Source of the DNA: Microbacterium sp. BK668
Lineage (GTDB): Bacteria > Actinomycetota > Actinomycetes > Actinomycetales > Microbacteriaceae
Direction: 5' to 3'
DNA length: 64,000 nt
Assembly: GCF_004362195.1 (NCBI RefSeq)
Contig: NZ_SNWG01000001.1
Coordinates: 1,488,001 to 1,552,000, forward strand
The stretch's first letter is position 1; every line of letters starts with the position of its first letter. This document shows positions 50,554 to 63,900 of the stretch, piece by piece. The notes beneath the pieces are model-generated. The model saw only the letters and a list, made by a program, of their open reading frames with translations. It ran no database searches and had not been told where the DNA came from. Made by a program: the position numbers and the translations under genes.

Positions 50554-50560
50554 GGAAGCC

Positions 50561-51640
50561 ATGCCCGACACGATGACGCTCGACTCGGTGTCCGTGCTGC
50601 TCGTGTGGACCGCGATCGCCGTCTACGCGCTCGCGTTCATCGCCTACGCGGTCGATCTGGCGCGCCGCGGCGCGCAGGCGGCGGAGGCGAAGGATGCCGC
50701 GTACGGCCGTGAGCGCGAACTCGTCGTGGCGGGGTCGCAGGCCGCGGCCGCGGAGGTGCAGGATGCGGCATCCGGCGTCTCGAAAGACGCAGCCGCGGCG
50801 CGCCTGAAAGCCCAGCGCGACGCAGCCGAGAGGGCTCTGGAGGCCCGCCCGGGCCACCGCCAGCGCCTGCTCTGGGCGCGGGTCGGAACCTCGCTGACCG
50901 TGCTGGCGTTCCTCTTCCACCTCGGTGGCACGATCACGCGGGGCATCGCCGCCGCGCGCGTCCCGTGGTCGAACATGTACGAGTTCGCCCTGACCGGGAC
51001 GCTCCTCATCGTCGCGGTCTACCTCGTCGCTCTTCTTCGCTACGACCTGCGCTTCCTCGGCGCGCTCATCACCGGCATGGTGGTTCTGCTGCTGGGCGGT
51101 GCGACCCTGTCGTTCTACGTCGAGGTCGTGCCTCTCGCCGATCCGCTGAAGTCGATCTGGCTCGTCATCCACGTCTTCGTCGCGTCCCTGGCGACGGCCC
51201 TGTTCGCGCTGGCCTTCGGCCTCTCGGTGCTCCAGCTGCTGCAGGCCCGACGCGAGCGCATGGAGCTCTCGGGCGACGGTTCGCCCGACGGCAGGCAGCG
51301 ACTGCGGTTCCTCGGCACCCTGCCCGGGTCGGATGCCCTCGAGTCGCTCGCCTACCGCTTCGCGATCCTCGGCTTCATCTTCTGGACCTTCACGCTCATC
51401 GCGGGGTCGATCTGGGCGAACGACGCGTGGGGTCGGTACTGGGGCTTCGACACGAAGGAAGTGTGGACCTTCGTCATCTGGGTGCTGTACGCGGGCTACA
51501 TCCACGCCCGGGCGACCCGCGGCTGGCGCGGCAGCCGATCGGCCTGGCTGTCGATCATCGGCTTCTCGGCCGTCATGTTCAACTTCACGATCGTCAACAT
51601 GTTCTTCAAGGGCCTGCACGTCTACAGCGGCCTCAGCTGA
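50561..51640 (+). CDS. ccsB: CcsB (CcsA/ResC) haem-handling protein
   Basis: 359 residues with about eight membrane segments. The WWD-type haem motif reads WGRYWGFDTKEVW (about 290-302), with Phe where Trp is usual. Outer histidines are in HLGGTITR (about 119) and VIHVFVAS (about 201). A soluble Ala-rich loop (about 35-98) follows the first segment. It is the last gene of the cytochrome c cluster and may also start its own transcript. Confidence 0.93.
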   Translation: MPDTMTLDSVSVLLVWTAIAVYALAFIAYAVDLARRGAQAAEAKDAAYGRERELVVAGSQAAAAEVQDAASGVSKDAAAARLKAQRDAAERALEARPGHRQRLLWARVGTSLTVLAFLFHLGGTITRGIAAARVPWSNMYEFALTGTLLIVAVYLVALLRYDLRFLGALITGMVVLLLGGATLSFYVEVVPLADPLKSIWLVIHVFVASLATALFALAFGLSVLQLLQARRERMELSGDGSPDGRQRLRFLGTLPGSDALESLAYRFAILGFIFWTFTLIAGSIWANDAWGRYWGFDTKEVWTFVIWVLYAGYIHARATRGWRGSRSAWLSIIGFSAVMFNFTIVNMFFKGLHVYSGLS

Positions 51641-51753
51641 CCTCCTGAGAACCCGCACGGCGACTGGCGGTATGCGGTTGCCCGAGCGTGCATTCCGACA
51701 GCGGTATGCGTCCCCCGCGCCGGCACATTCGGCTGCACGCAGCCGCATCGGCC

Positions 51754-51783
51754 TTGACGGCGACGACATCACGGGTCTAGCTT
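51754..51783 (+). promoter_or_regulatory. candidate promoter of the giant surface protein
   Basis: TTGACG (51754-51759, 5/6) and TAGCTT (51778-51783) are spaced by 18 bp. A perfect GGCTGC/GCAGCC dyad (51731-51744) lies just upstream. The leader would be about 130 nt. Nothing else is supported in the 278-bp gap. Confidence 0.4.
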
Positions 51784-51918
51784 CTCGTTTCGGATGGTCC
51801 GAATCCCGGCGACGGGAAACGGAACGTTCGCACTGTTGGGGAAACGCCGGGGTTCGGGGGAGCCACCGAGTTTGGTGTGAACACTGGCCTGATGTCCGTT
51901 ACGGGGACAGGCACAGGG

Positions 51919-54900
51919 ATGACTGGGGACGACGCTAGGGGGCGGTCTGCGCGCGCGATTTTCCGCGCGCTGGCCTTCACGACGTCGCTCGCGCTCGGAA
52001 TCAGCCTTTCGGCACCGGGGGCGACGCGGGACATGACCGTTCCCACGGCTGCGCCCGCGCAGGCCGCCGTCGCTCCCGCCGGTCCGGCCGCCACCCCCGT
52101 CTCGGTCGAGGGGGCGCCGCGCGTCCGCGGAGCCGATGCGATCGTCGGAGCGCCCGCGATGCTCGACGTGCGGCCGTTCGACGCGACGACCGATCCCGCA
52201 GCCGAGCCCACGGCGACCGAAGAGCCCGCGCCGCCGGTGGAAGCACCTCCGGCACCGGAACCCGAGCCCGCGCCGGAACCCGCACCGGCTCCGGAGCCCG
52301 CTCCCGCGCCGCAACCCGAGCCGGCACCCGCGGAGCCTGCTCCCGGCCCCGCCCCGGTCGCGCCCGCTCCCGCGCCGGGTCCGGTCGAGTCCGCGCCGGA
52401 GCCGGCCGCGCCTGCCGCGGAAGCTCCCGTCGCACCGGCGAACGTCGCGCCCGCGCCCTGGTTCATCTCGATGAGCGGGACGAGCGGGACGCTCGCGTTC
52501 AACGGCGACGGCACGGTGACCTTCGGCGGACAGACCCGCTCGCTCGCCGAGATCTCGGAGATCCGCGTCGTCGGCACCTCCGGAGACGACACCTTCACGA
52601 TCGACTTCCAGGGCACCGACCCCGGCATCGTCATCGGCTTCGACGGCGCTGCCGGCTTCGACACCCTCGTCACGCGAAACGGCGCCGGCTTCGTCTCCAA
52701 CCCGGTGAACGCGTCATCGGGCACGATGCTCTTCGGCGGCACGACCGTCGTCTACACGAACATCGAGCCGATCACGAACACGGGGGGCGGCGGCAGCGTC
52801 ACGTTCAACCTCGGCGACGGCGACGACGATGACGCCGTCCTCGACGTCGATCCGGTCAACTCGCTGCTCCTGCGGCTGCGGAGCCTCAACGCCAAGTTCG
52901 AGACGACGAGCTTCGCCGCTCCCACCGCCGCCGGCCAGACGCTGAGCATCTCCGGCGGCGGCGGCTACGACCGGCTCACGATCCAGGGCACCATCAACCT
53001 CGGCATCGCGGCCTTCCTCGCCGCCTTCGAGCGGATCCTCGTCGACGGTGCGACCATCGAGGCGGGGTCGGTCACCCTGGCGGCGGCGGCGTCGAACACC
53101 GACGGCATCCCGCTCAACGTCGCCGACTGCACGGACTTCGACGACTTCAGCATCCTCGGGTGCCTCGACCACGACGCGACCGCAGAGGTCATCGTGGACG
53201 GCGGCACGATCACCGCGGACGACATCGTCTTCACGGCGACCTCGTCGGTGATCCCGGATGCCTCGGCGGCGACGGCCTACGCCGTGATCGTCGACTCGAA
53301 CGCCACGGTCGACGTGCGCGGAGCCTCGCACATCACTGCGACGGGCGACTTCACGGCGACAGCCACGTCCACCGTCGGGCCCTTCACGCTGAACAAGCAG
53401 TACGGCGACGCCGCCTTCGTCACGTCGAACGCGACGGCAAGGATCGGCGGCTCATCGGTCGTCGACGTCGACGGCACGGCGACGATCAGCGCGACGTCCA
53501 CCGTCACCGCCGGCGCGACGCCTCAGGCCGACGCCTCGAAGCAGGAGGCACCCGGAAGCTACGACGCCGCCGTCGCGATCCTCACGGTCTGGTCGACGGC
53601 CGTGGGCAAGATCACCGACACCGCCCGCGCCGTCGTCGGCGGAGCTCTCGGGCTCGCGGCCTCGAACGTCGCGACGCTCACCGGTGTCGGCGACGCGAAG
53701 GATGCCGCGAGCGGCGCCGGCGTCGCCGTGGTGTATCTGCAGCAGAAGACCGAAGCGGCGATCGACTCGACGAATGCGACGGGGACGACCGCGGCATCGG
53801 TCGCCATCCTCGCCGACCAGCAGTCGACGGTGACGGCGCAGTCGAAGGCCGGCAAGGGCGGCGCGACCCAGAACAACAAGAACTCCAACAGCGCGAGCCG
53901 CGGCAACGGGCAGTCGTCCACGAGCGACGGCGCGATCGACGTGGCGGGCGCCATCTCGGTCGCCGTCCTCGACAACGACACCCGCGCGCACATCACCGGC
54001 TCCAGGGTCACGACGACCGGGGCGACGTCCGTCACGGCGACCGCCAAGAACACCGTGATCGCCGACGGCGACGGCGGCACGACAGACGGCTCCGGGGGAT
54101 CGAGCGGCTTCGGCCTCGCTATCGGAGTCGGGATCATCATCGTCGACCTGCTGACGCAGGCCTTCCTGCTCAACGCCCTGCTGACCGCCACGGGCGGCAT
54201 CACCGTCGCCGCCTCGGAGCCGGCCACCGCGGACTCGACCTACACCGCCACCGGCGTCTCGGGCAAGAAGAGCTCGGGCAACGTCGCCATCGCCGGCTCC
54301 CTCGCGGTCGTGAAGAAGGATGCCCGCACCTCGGCGCAGCTGCGCGGCACGGGCACGTTCGGCGGCAGCGCGGTGACGCTCAGCGCCCGCGGAAGCCACA
54401 AGAGCGTCGCCAAGGCGACGTCCAAGCAGGCGGCGGCCGGCAGCAACGGCAGCGCCGTCGGCGCCGGCGCCTCGGTCGCCCTCACCCTCGTCCGCACGAC
54501 GGTGGAAGCCGGCGTCGCGGACGGCGCGTCCCCAGCGGGGCTCGCCTCTCTCACGGCGACCGCCACCGGAGCCGACGACGCGACCACCGAGACGATCGGC
54601 GGGGCGGACGGCGGCACGACCGCGTCGCTCACCGGGGTCGCGAGCATCGCGATCCACAACGTCAAGACCGTCGCGAGCATCGGCTCCGGCCCGCTCCTGG
54701 CGATCGGGGGAGCGATCACCGCGACGGCCTCGCAGACGGCCAAGGCCACGACGAGCGCCACCGGGTCCACCGGTGCGGGAGCCGGCGCGACCCTCGCGGC
54801 GGCGATCGCCTTCGCACTCACCTCCGCCGACCACGAGGCGCGCTCCACGATCGATCGCCGCGTCACGGCCCAGGGCGCCGTGGCGATGACAGCGGAAGGG

Positions 54901-57900
54901 GTCTCGACCACGGCGACGAGTGCCGAGGCAAGCGCCACCGGCGCGCCGGGCGAGTCGGGCGGCGGCAAGGACTCGACCGGCAAGGACGTCAATCAGAAGT
55001 CCAATGACAAGCTGGGCAACGCCTCGGGGCGCACGACGGGCGGCGCCGGAGGCGGGTCCACCACGCCGAAGGCGCAGAACGAGGACGGCACGACCGTCAG
55101 CGTGGCTGCCGCGATCGCCTTCAACCTCGTGCGCTCCGCGACGATCGCCATGCTGAGCGACGGGGCGTCGCTGCAGACGACGGGCACGGCATCCTTCATC
55201 ACCCGGAACAACACGGATGCCTCGGCCACCGCCAAGGGCACGGCGACCAACTCGAGCTCGGTCGGCATCGGCGCGGCGCTCGCCGTCAACAAGGTGCGGC
55301 TCATCAACCAGGCGGGCGTCGGAGCCGGTGCGGCGCTGCAGGCCGCGGGCCTCACGATCACCGCCGCGGTGAAGCCGGTCGCCGCCGACACCACGCACAC
55401 GTTCCAGGCGATCGCCGAGGCGGGGGCGGGCAACACGAGCGGCACCCTGGGCGTGGCAGGGGCCTTCGCCCTCAACCTCGTCGAGGAAGACACCACCGCC
55501 GCCGTCCTCGCCAGCACGGACCCCGGTCCGCACCCCGGACCCGGGCCCGTGCCGGGCGTCGTGATCGTCGGGGGCGGAGCGGTGACGATCGCCGCGGGCT
55601 CGAAGAGCACCGACAAGGCCACCGCGAAGGCGACGCAGTCCGGCGGAGCGACGGTGGGCCTCGGGGCGTCCCTCGCCCTCAACCTCCCGACTCACCGCGT
55701 GTACGCGGGCATCTCGCAGGTCGCCGACCCCACACGCGGACCTCCGGTGACGGGAGCCGGAGCACTGTCCCTCACCGCCACCCACGACGTGACCCTCACC
55801 ACCGAGTCGGAAGCCGGCGGCGCATCGGGCACCGTCACCATCGTGCCGTCCGTCGCCATCGTCGTCGCCTCCGTCCGCACATCCTCTTCGCTCGGCGCCA
55901 GCCAGACCCCGCTCGGCGCCTCGAGCATCACCGCTTCCGCTACGCAGACCGTCACCGCGAAGACCATCGCGAAGGGCTCGACGGTCGCGGGAAGCACTGC
56001 CGGCATCGGCGTCTCGCTCGCCCTGGCCGTCCTCGACGACATCGTCGCCGAGGCATCCAGCGCTCGCAGCATCGTCGCCACCGGCGCGGTCTCGTTCACG
56101 GCCCTCCAGCGCGTCGACGTGCTCACGACGGCCGCGGCCGCCACCAAGGGCGCCTCGCCCTCGGAGGGATCGGGCGCGGGCGGCAAGGACGTCAACAAGA
56201 AGGCCGACGACAACCTGGGCAAGGCCAACGAGAGCAAGCAGCAGAACGCGGGCGGCGCGTCCTCGACCTCGTCGACGCCGAAGGCGGCATCGGGTGAGAA
56301 CGGCGGGTCGAGCGTCTCGATCGCCGGCGCGATCGCGATCAACGTCGTATCGGGCGAGGTGCGCGCGCTCTTCCGCGACGGCATCTCGGTGACCACGACC
56401 GGTGCGGTGACGCTCGAGGCCCGGGGCGACACGGACGCACGCGCCGAGGCATCCGGCGATTCCGCGACGGACGGATCCGTGGGGGTCGGAGCCGGCGTCG
56501 CGGTTCAGGTCGTCGCCATCACGGTCCGGGCGACGACGGGCGTCACCACGATCGGGGCGGCGGGGCTCACGGTCATCGCAGGGATGCTCTCCGGCGACAC
56601 CGACGACGTCGTGCGCCGGTGGAACGGGACCGGCTGGGAGGTCGTGGAGTCGGGCAAGCAGCTCCCCGGCCCGTCGAAGGACGACAAGTACTTCGTGACC
56701 ACGAACGGGGGCTCCGGCGGCGATGACGGCTTGTACGCCTTCGACGGCTCGAACTGGACGATGGACACCGACGTCAGCCTCGCCGGCACCGTCGACGAAC
56801 TGCCCGGCGGCGCGAGCGACGGCCAGTACTACCTGCTGAAGAAGGCGAAGGACGGCCACCCGGCCGGCAGCGTGTGGAAGCGCGACGGCGGCACCTGGGT
56901 GTTCGTCACGAAGTTCACCGTCAAGCAGAAGGGCGAGCTCCCCAAGGACGAGATCGCCGAGAACACCTGGTTCCAGCTCACCGAGGCGGACGGATCGAAC
57001 GTCGCCGGGTTCTACAAGCGCAACGACCAGCATCAGTGGGTTCTCCAGGGTTCGGCGACCGTCGGGTCCGGCGATCAGCTGCCCGGGAGCCCGGCGATGG
57101 ACACCCTCTTCCGGCTGTTCGAGCACGAGGTGACCTCGGTCGCCCGCGCCGGCGCCAGCAAGGCCGACAGCGTGGGCGTCGCCGGAGCCCTCGCCATCAA
57201 CGTCCTCGACAACACGACCGAGGCGGTCGTGCGCACGGGGGCCGTGGTGACTCTCGCAGGAGCGGCGAGCACGGTGCGCGCGCACAGCAACGAGCGCGAC
57301 GCCGCGAACGCGACGAGCCGTGCGGCGGTCGGCTCGGCCACGGGCGTCGGCGCGGCGTTCTCGCTGCAGGTGATCGACGGCAGCGATGTGCGCGCCGAGA
57401 TCGAGAACGCCGCCGCCATCACGGGCGGTGCGGGTCTCACGGTCGCCGCGATCGGGCTTCGCGAGCTGGCGACGAAGGCGGAGGGCGGCACCGAGGGCGG
57501 CACGGCCGTCACGCCCGTCGTCGCGCTCGTCGTGAGCGTCGACGACGATGTCACGGCGCGCATCGGATCCGCCGCGAGCGGCTACACGGGCACGGGCGCG
57601 GTCTCGGTCACGGCGACGCACGTCCTGTGGGTCAAGACCGAGGGCAAGGCGGATGCCGCGGGCAAGAGCACGGCGGTCGGCGTCGACCTCGCCATCAACG
57701 CCATCGTCGAGTGGGACACCCTCGCCGAGATCGCACGCAGCGTGCAGGGCACGAGCGTCCAGGTGATCGCGACGTCGGAGGCCCGGACCGAGGCGCGCTC
57801 CGTGGCCAGCGCCAAGGGTGCCGAGGAATCAGACTCGAGCGGCGACCAGAAGTCGTCCGAACAGGTCAACGGCAACAGCAACCCGAACACGCAGGGCACG

Positions 57901-60900
57901 AAGGACTCCACCGCGTCGCTTCCCACCTCCAACGGCGGGACCGACGGATCGAACGGCGCCAATGGTGCGAACGACGCGCAGGCCGGCCAGTCGGGACAGT
58001 CCGGCTCCCAGCAGAACAACACCACGGCGGTGGCCGCTGCCGTCGCCGTGAACTGGCTGGTCGCGAGCTCGACCGCCCGCATCGCCCCGAACGTCGTCGT
58101 CATCGCCACCGCCGGGGGCGTGACGGTGCAGTCGCAGTTCCTCCTGCGGGCCTACGCCTTCGGGGTCGGCTCGGCGATCGACCTCGATTCCGGCGGCACC
58201 AAGGTCGGCGCGACCATCGGCCTCAACGTGCAGGACGTCGACAACATCGCGCTGATCGGCGCGGGGGCGAAGGTCTCGGGCCAGACGGGCGTCACGGTCG
58301 CGGCTGTGCTCCCCGCCGGGGCCCGGAACGACTTCATCGTGTGGTCGTTCGCCGCGGGCGGCGGCAAGAGCACCGCTGTCGCGGGCAGCGCCGCCGTCCA
58401 GATCCTCCTGCTGACGACCGAGGCGAGCATCGGCGCGGGTGCCGACATCGATGCGCCGGCCGGCGGCGTGACCGTCACGGCGGCTCAGGCGATCGGGCTC
58501 CAGAACCTCGCGATCTCGGGCGCGCTCTCGACCGACTCGGGATCGGCGATCGGCGGCGCGTTCGTGGTCAACTTCCTCGAGGTCGGCACGCGGGCCTGGA
58601 TCGCCTCCACCCTCGCGACGCCCACGGCGGTCGACGCGAGCGGGGCTCTCGCGGTCACCTCCAGCAGCACGCTCGTCGCCCTGGTTCCCGACGTGCCGGC
58701 ACCCCTCAAGGGCAAGATCGACTGGCTGAAGCTCACGAACGTCGCGATCGCCGGCGCCGCGAGCTCGGGCGGGGCGGCCGTCACCGGCGCCTTCGCGGTC
58801 AACATCATCAACTTCTCCACGCGCGCGTGGATCGCAGACGGCGCGCTCGTCGGCCAGGCCGGGGCCGTCGGAGGGTCGGGGCAGAACGTCACCGTCCGCG
58901 CCCAGGACGACCTCGAGATCGTCGACGTGGGCGGCACGCTGGCGCTGAGCAAGGACTCGGCGGGCGTCGGGATCACCGTCGTCGTCGAGGTGTCCAACTC
59001 CGACGTGCGGGCCTGGATCGGATCGGGCGCATCGGTGCGCGCGGGCGGATCGGTGCTCGTCGAGGCGATCTCGACGGAGGACTGGTTCGTCCTCGCCGTC
59101 GCCGGCGCGGCGAGCGCGGGCTCGGTGGCGGCCACCGGGTCCGTGCTGGTCGTCGTCGCGAACCAGGGCGGATCGTCGCCCCAGACGCGTGCCGAGATCG
59201 GCGCCTCGGTCGTCGACGCCCTCGACGACATCACGGTGCACGCGGAGAAGACGACCTCCGCCGACCTCGCGAGCGGCAACCTGTCCGTGTCGACGAGCGG
59301 CGCCGGGGTCGGGGCATCCGTCTCGGTCGTGGTCCGCGACAGCCATGTCTCGGCGCTCGTGGCCGACGGCGCCGACCTGCGGGCGCGCGACGACCTGACC
59401 GTCGAGGCGGAGCAGACCGGGGATCACCTGCTGCTCGCGGTCGGCGGCGCAGGGGGCCAGTCGGCCGGGGTCGGCGGATCCGTCACCGTGACGGTGCTCG
59501 ACCACTCCACGACCGCCCGGATCGGGACGGGCGCCCGCGCGAACTGCGTCGGCCTCTCGTGCGCGAACACCGCGCCGGCACTGACGCAGAACGTCGTCGT
59601 GCGCGCATCCGACGAACTCGAGCTCCTGGCGCTCGCGGGCGTCCTGGCGGTCGGCGGCACGGCAGGCGTCGGCGTGGGCGTCGACGTGCAGTCGGTGCAG
59701 AAGACGACCGCCGCATCGATCGGCTCGTCCGCCCTGGTGCGGGCGAACGGCGACATCGTCGTCGACGCGCGTTCGCGCGACGACATCAAGTCCATCTCGG
59801 TCGGCGGCGGCGGAGGAGGCACGGCGGCGGTCAACGTCAACGTGACGGTGCCCGTGATCTCGATCACGACGACCGCGACGGTGGGTTCGGCCGCCGACCT
59901 CCGTGCGAACGGCAACGTCATCGTCTCGGCCGACTCCGCTCTCACCCTGTTCTCCATCGCGGGCAACATCTCGGTCGCGGGCACGGCGGCCGTCGGAGCG
60001 GGCGTTGCGGTACCGGTCGTGACCAAGACCACGACCGCGACCATCGGAGCGAACGCGCGCGTGACCGCGCTCGCCCTGCCCGGCCACATCACCCACTCGA
60101 CGGTCATCGCGGGAAGCTACGCGACGACGGGCACCGACACGCGCTTCGATCCCCGCGGCACTCTGGGCGGCTGGCCGACGCCCTTCCCCGGCCCCCAGAA
60201 CCCCCTGGACGGCAAGGGCCTGCAGGCCGACGGCGCCACGATCAACCTCGGGTACAACCACGGCTTCAAACACGGACAGCAGGTCATCTACGACGCTGGC
60301 GGCGGCGCGCCGATCACGGGCCTCATCAGCGGCGCGACCTACTTCGTCATCCCGGTCTCGGCCACCGCGATCCGGCTGTGCACCAAGCGCGGCCCGCCGC
60401 TCACGCCGGGCTCGAGCGAGTTCTCGTGCGCACCCGGCTTCGCGGTGACAGGGCTGTCGCTGCCCGGCGGCGCCATCATGGGCGAGAACCACCGGTTCGT
60501 CCCCACCACCGAGCCCGGCGTCGCCTCGGACGTCTCCGCCCGATTCACGGCGGAACGCGCCGTGAGCGTCGGATCCAACTACATCGTGCTTCCCTACGTC
60601 CTCTACGAGGACGACGGCACCACGCCGATGGTGCTGAAGAACGGCGATCCGGTCGTCTACAGCGCCGGCGGCGGCACCCCGATCGGCGGACTCGTCGACG
60701 GCCGGACCTACTACTTCTTCACCACCAACCCGGGTGACGACGTCGACCTCAGCCGCGTGCAGCTCGTCCGCACGAAGTGCGAGGCGACAGGCAAGAAGGA
60801 AGACTGCAACACCCCCGCCGACATCGCGCGCGGCACCCCCATCGACTTCACGTCGACAGGCAGCGGACGCTCGCACAGTCTCGTCCCCTCGGGCATGCTC

Positions 60901-63900
60901 CCCGCCGGACCCGGCTCCGAGGTCGGGCCCCAGGTGATCAACCCGCCGGTGCGGACGGGCTTCGGCGGCGTGGCGGTCACCGCCTCCAACAGCGACTACC
61001 TCGGATCGATCGGCATCGCCGCAGGGGGTGCCGGCACGGCGGCCGTCAGCCTGTCGGGCTCGATCGCCGTCGTGACGGTCCACACCACCGCGACGATCGG
61101 CGCGGGAGCCAGGATCAACTGCGCCGACGGCGACCTGGCGTGCGCGGCCAACGCGGGCTCGGCCGACGGAGCCCAGTCGGTGCTCGTCTCTGCGGTGAAC
61201 AGCTTCCGCACACTCGGGATCGCGGCATCCATCGCCGTCGGCGGCTCGGCAGGCGTCGGCGCCTCGGTCGCCGTCCGGGTGGTGGAGCTGCACACCGACG
61301 CCTCGATCGCGGCAGGCGCCGTGGTCAACGCCCGCAACAACATCGAGATCCGCGCCGACGCCCGCACCGCGGTCATCTCGGTCAACGCGGCGGCGGGCGG
61401 CGGCACGGTCGGCGTCGCGGGCACGGTCGGCGTCACGGTCATCAAGGAGTTCACCAACGCCTTCACGGGCACGGGGGTCACTCTCCGGGCCGACAACAAC
61501 GTCGGCGTCTTCGCGAACGACGCATCGCAGCTCATCCTCATCACCGCCTCCATCGCGGCCGGCTACGTCGGCGTCGGGGTCGGTGTCGGCGTCGCGGTCA
61601 TCGAGAAGACGACCCGGGCCTACCTCGGCCAGGGCAACACCGTCATCGTCAAGGCGCTCGGCGGAGGATTCACGGATGTCGCGGCCGGGACGCTGGGCGC
61701 CTCCGGTTTCCCGTCCGTGACGTTCCGCGGCCTGGTCGTCCAGTCTCAGTCCTCCGAGAAGCTGTTCGGGCTGGTCGCGGGGGTCGGCGCCGGATTCGTC
61801 GGCGTCACGGCGAACATCGGCGTCAACGTCTTCACCGTCATCACGCGGGCGTACGTCGACATCAGCACGACCGTCAACAAGGGCGCCGGGACGATCGTCG
61901 CGGGCGTCGACAACGCTCAGGCGGTCGCCGTCATCGCCACGGACGTCTTCGACTCGCTCACGTTCGCCGGCGGCGTCGCGGGCGGGTTCGTCGGCGCCTC
62001 GGGCGGAATCGACATCGGTGTCGCCTCCATCACCGTCAACGCCTACCTCGCGACGCAGACCGACGTGTGGGCCAAGGGCGACGTGCGGGTGAACGCGCTC
62101 GCGATCAAGCACGTCCAGTCGTACGCCGTCTCGATCGGCGGCGGATTCGTCGGTGTCGCGGGTGCCGTGTCGGTGTGGTCGATCGGCACCGCCCCCACCG
62201 CGTCGTACTCGAGCGACGCCAACGGTCCGCACCGTGGTGCCTGGAGCGCCGCCACGTCGTACACGACGGGCGACGTCGTGACGTTCGGCGGGAACACCTG
62301 GGTGGCCAAGGGCAACAGCCAGGGCGTGCAGCCCGGCACCGACGCCTCGAAGTGGCAGCAGGACACCCCGAAGAGCGCGACCGACGGGGAAGGCGCGAAC
62401 GGTCAGCACCAGGCCGACCAGGTGGCCTCGGGCAACGGCAGCGACGCTCCCGCCCCGGCCTGGAGCAACGCCGCCGCCTACTCGAAGGGCGACTACGTCA
62501 CCTTCAACGGCACGAAGTACCAGGCGACCGACGACATCCTCGCCGGTGCGGCGAACCCCGAGAGCAACGCCGACTGGTATGCGGTCAAGGACGGCTGGAA
62601 GTCGGCGCTGGACGGCGCCCCTTCGGACGGCACCGCGGCGTTCGTGCTCGGCAGCGCCTACGCGGCCGGCGCCTATGTGAGCTTCGGCGGACATCGCTAC
62701 CGCGCCAAGGCGGCCATCGCGAACGCGAACCTCACCCCGGACGTCGACACGGTCCGCTGGGCGAACGCCGACGACGACTACCGGTTCCGCGTCACGGGCG
62801 GTGCCGCCGCATCCGATTCGAGCGTCAACGGATCGTACAGCCAGACCAGCCCGACATCCGACCAGTTCACGCAGCCCGCTCCGCCCTCGGGCGTGTCGGC
62901 CGGCATCTACGGCGCCGTCCACTCGATGCTCGCCGACGTCGAGGTCGAGGCGCGCGAGCGGCTCGAGGTGTTCGTCCTCGCCGGTGCGGTCGCCGGGGGC
63001 GCGGGGGCGATCGGCGCCGGCATCGCCATCACGACCATCGCGGGCAGCGTCGACGCAGGGATCTTCGGCGGAGCGGTCGTCTCGGCAGGCGGCGCTGTGC
63101 GTGTCACCGCCGATCTCGAGGAGGACATCACGATCATCGCCGTGACCGGCGCCGTGGGCGCCGTCGCGATCGCCGGTCAGATCCTCGTCCTCACGGACTC
63201 CTCGTCGACCACGGCCCACATCGACGCCACCGCCGCGGTCGGCAAGGCCGTCGGCGGGATCTTCGTCACCGCCGACTCCGCCAAGACGGTCGCGGGCTTC
63301 GCGGTGGGCATCACGATCGCCCTCGGCGCGGTGGGCGCGGCCGTCTCGGTGATCGAGGTGTCCGGCGACACGCAGGCTCTCATCGGCCAGGGCGGCGTCG
63401 TCGCGATCGGCGCGGACGGCGCGATCGGCGGCATCAGCGTGAGCGCGACCGACCACTTCGATCCCACGTCCTGGGCCGTCGGCGTCGTCGCGGGCGCCGG
63501 AATCGCGCTCGGCGGCATCGTGTCGGTCATCGAGTACTCAGGGAAGACGCGCGCGGCCTCGTTCACGACCGGCGGCGTCGTGGTGTCCGGCCCTGTCAGC
63601 GTCGTCGCCACCGGTGACCGCAAGCGCATCTCGGGCAGCACCTTCAACGTGACGGTCGGCGCCTTCTCGTTCGGCTTCACGGTCGTCATCGCGACGAGCG
63701 ACCGCGACACCGAGGCCGAGCTGGGCGGCTCGGTCAACACCTCAGCCGCGGTGCTCGTGAAGGCGGATGCCTCCAACATCGTCCGCGCCTACGCCCCCGG
63801 CATCGTCGGCGGCGTGGCGGGGGTCGCGGCGATGATCCCCGTCGCGACGGTGTCGGGGCACACCACTGCGACGGTGAGCGGCACGGTCGCAGGGTCCTCG

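Noticed and set aside
53452..57621. Second long antisense frame (1,389 codons, minus strand)
   Set aside because: Same reason: mirror of the repeat protein, no recognisable domain, low-complexity charged composition.
57829..63456. Antisense frame open for 1,875 codons (minus strand)
   Set aside because: It lies wholly opposite the giant repeat protein. Its translation is Arg/Asp/Gly-rich without domains or a signal; at this GC content stops are rare on the antisense strand of Gly/Ala/Thr-rich repeats.
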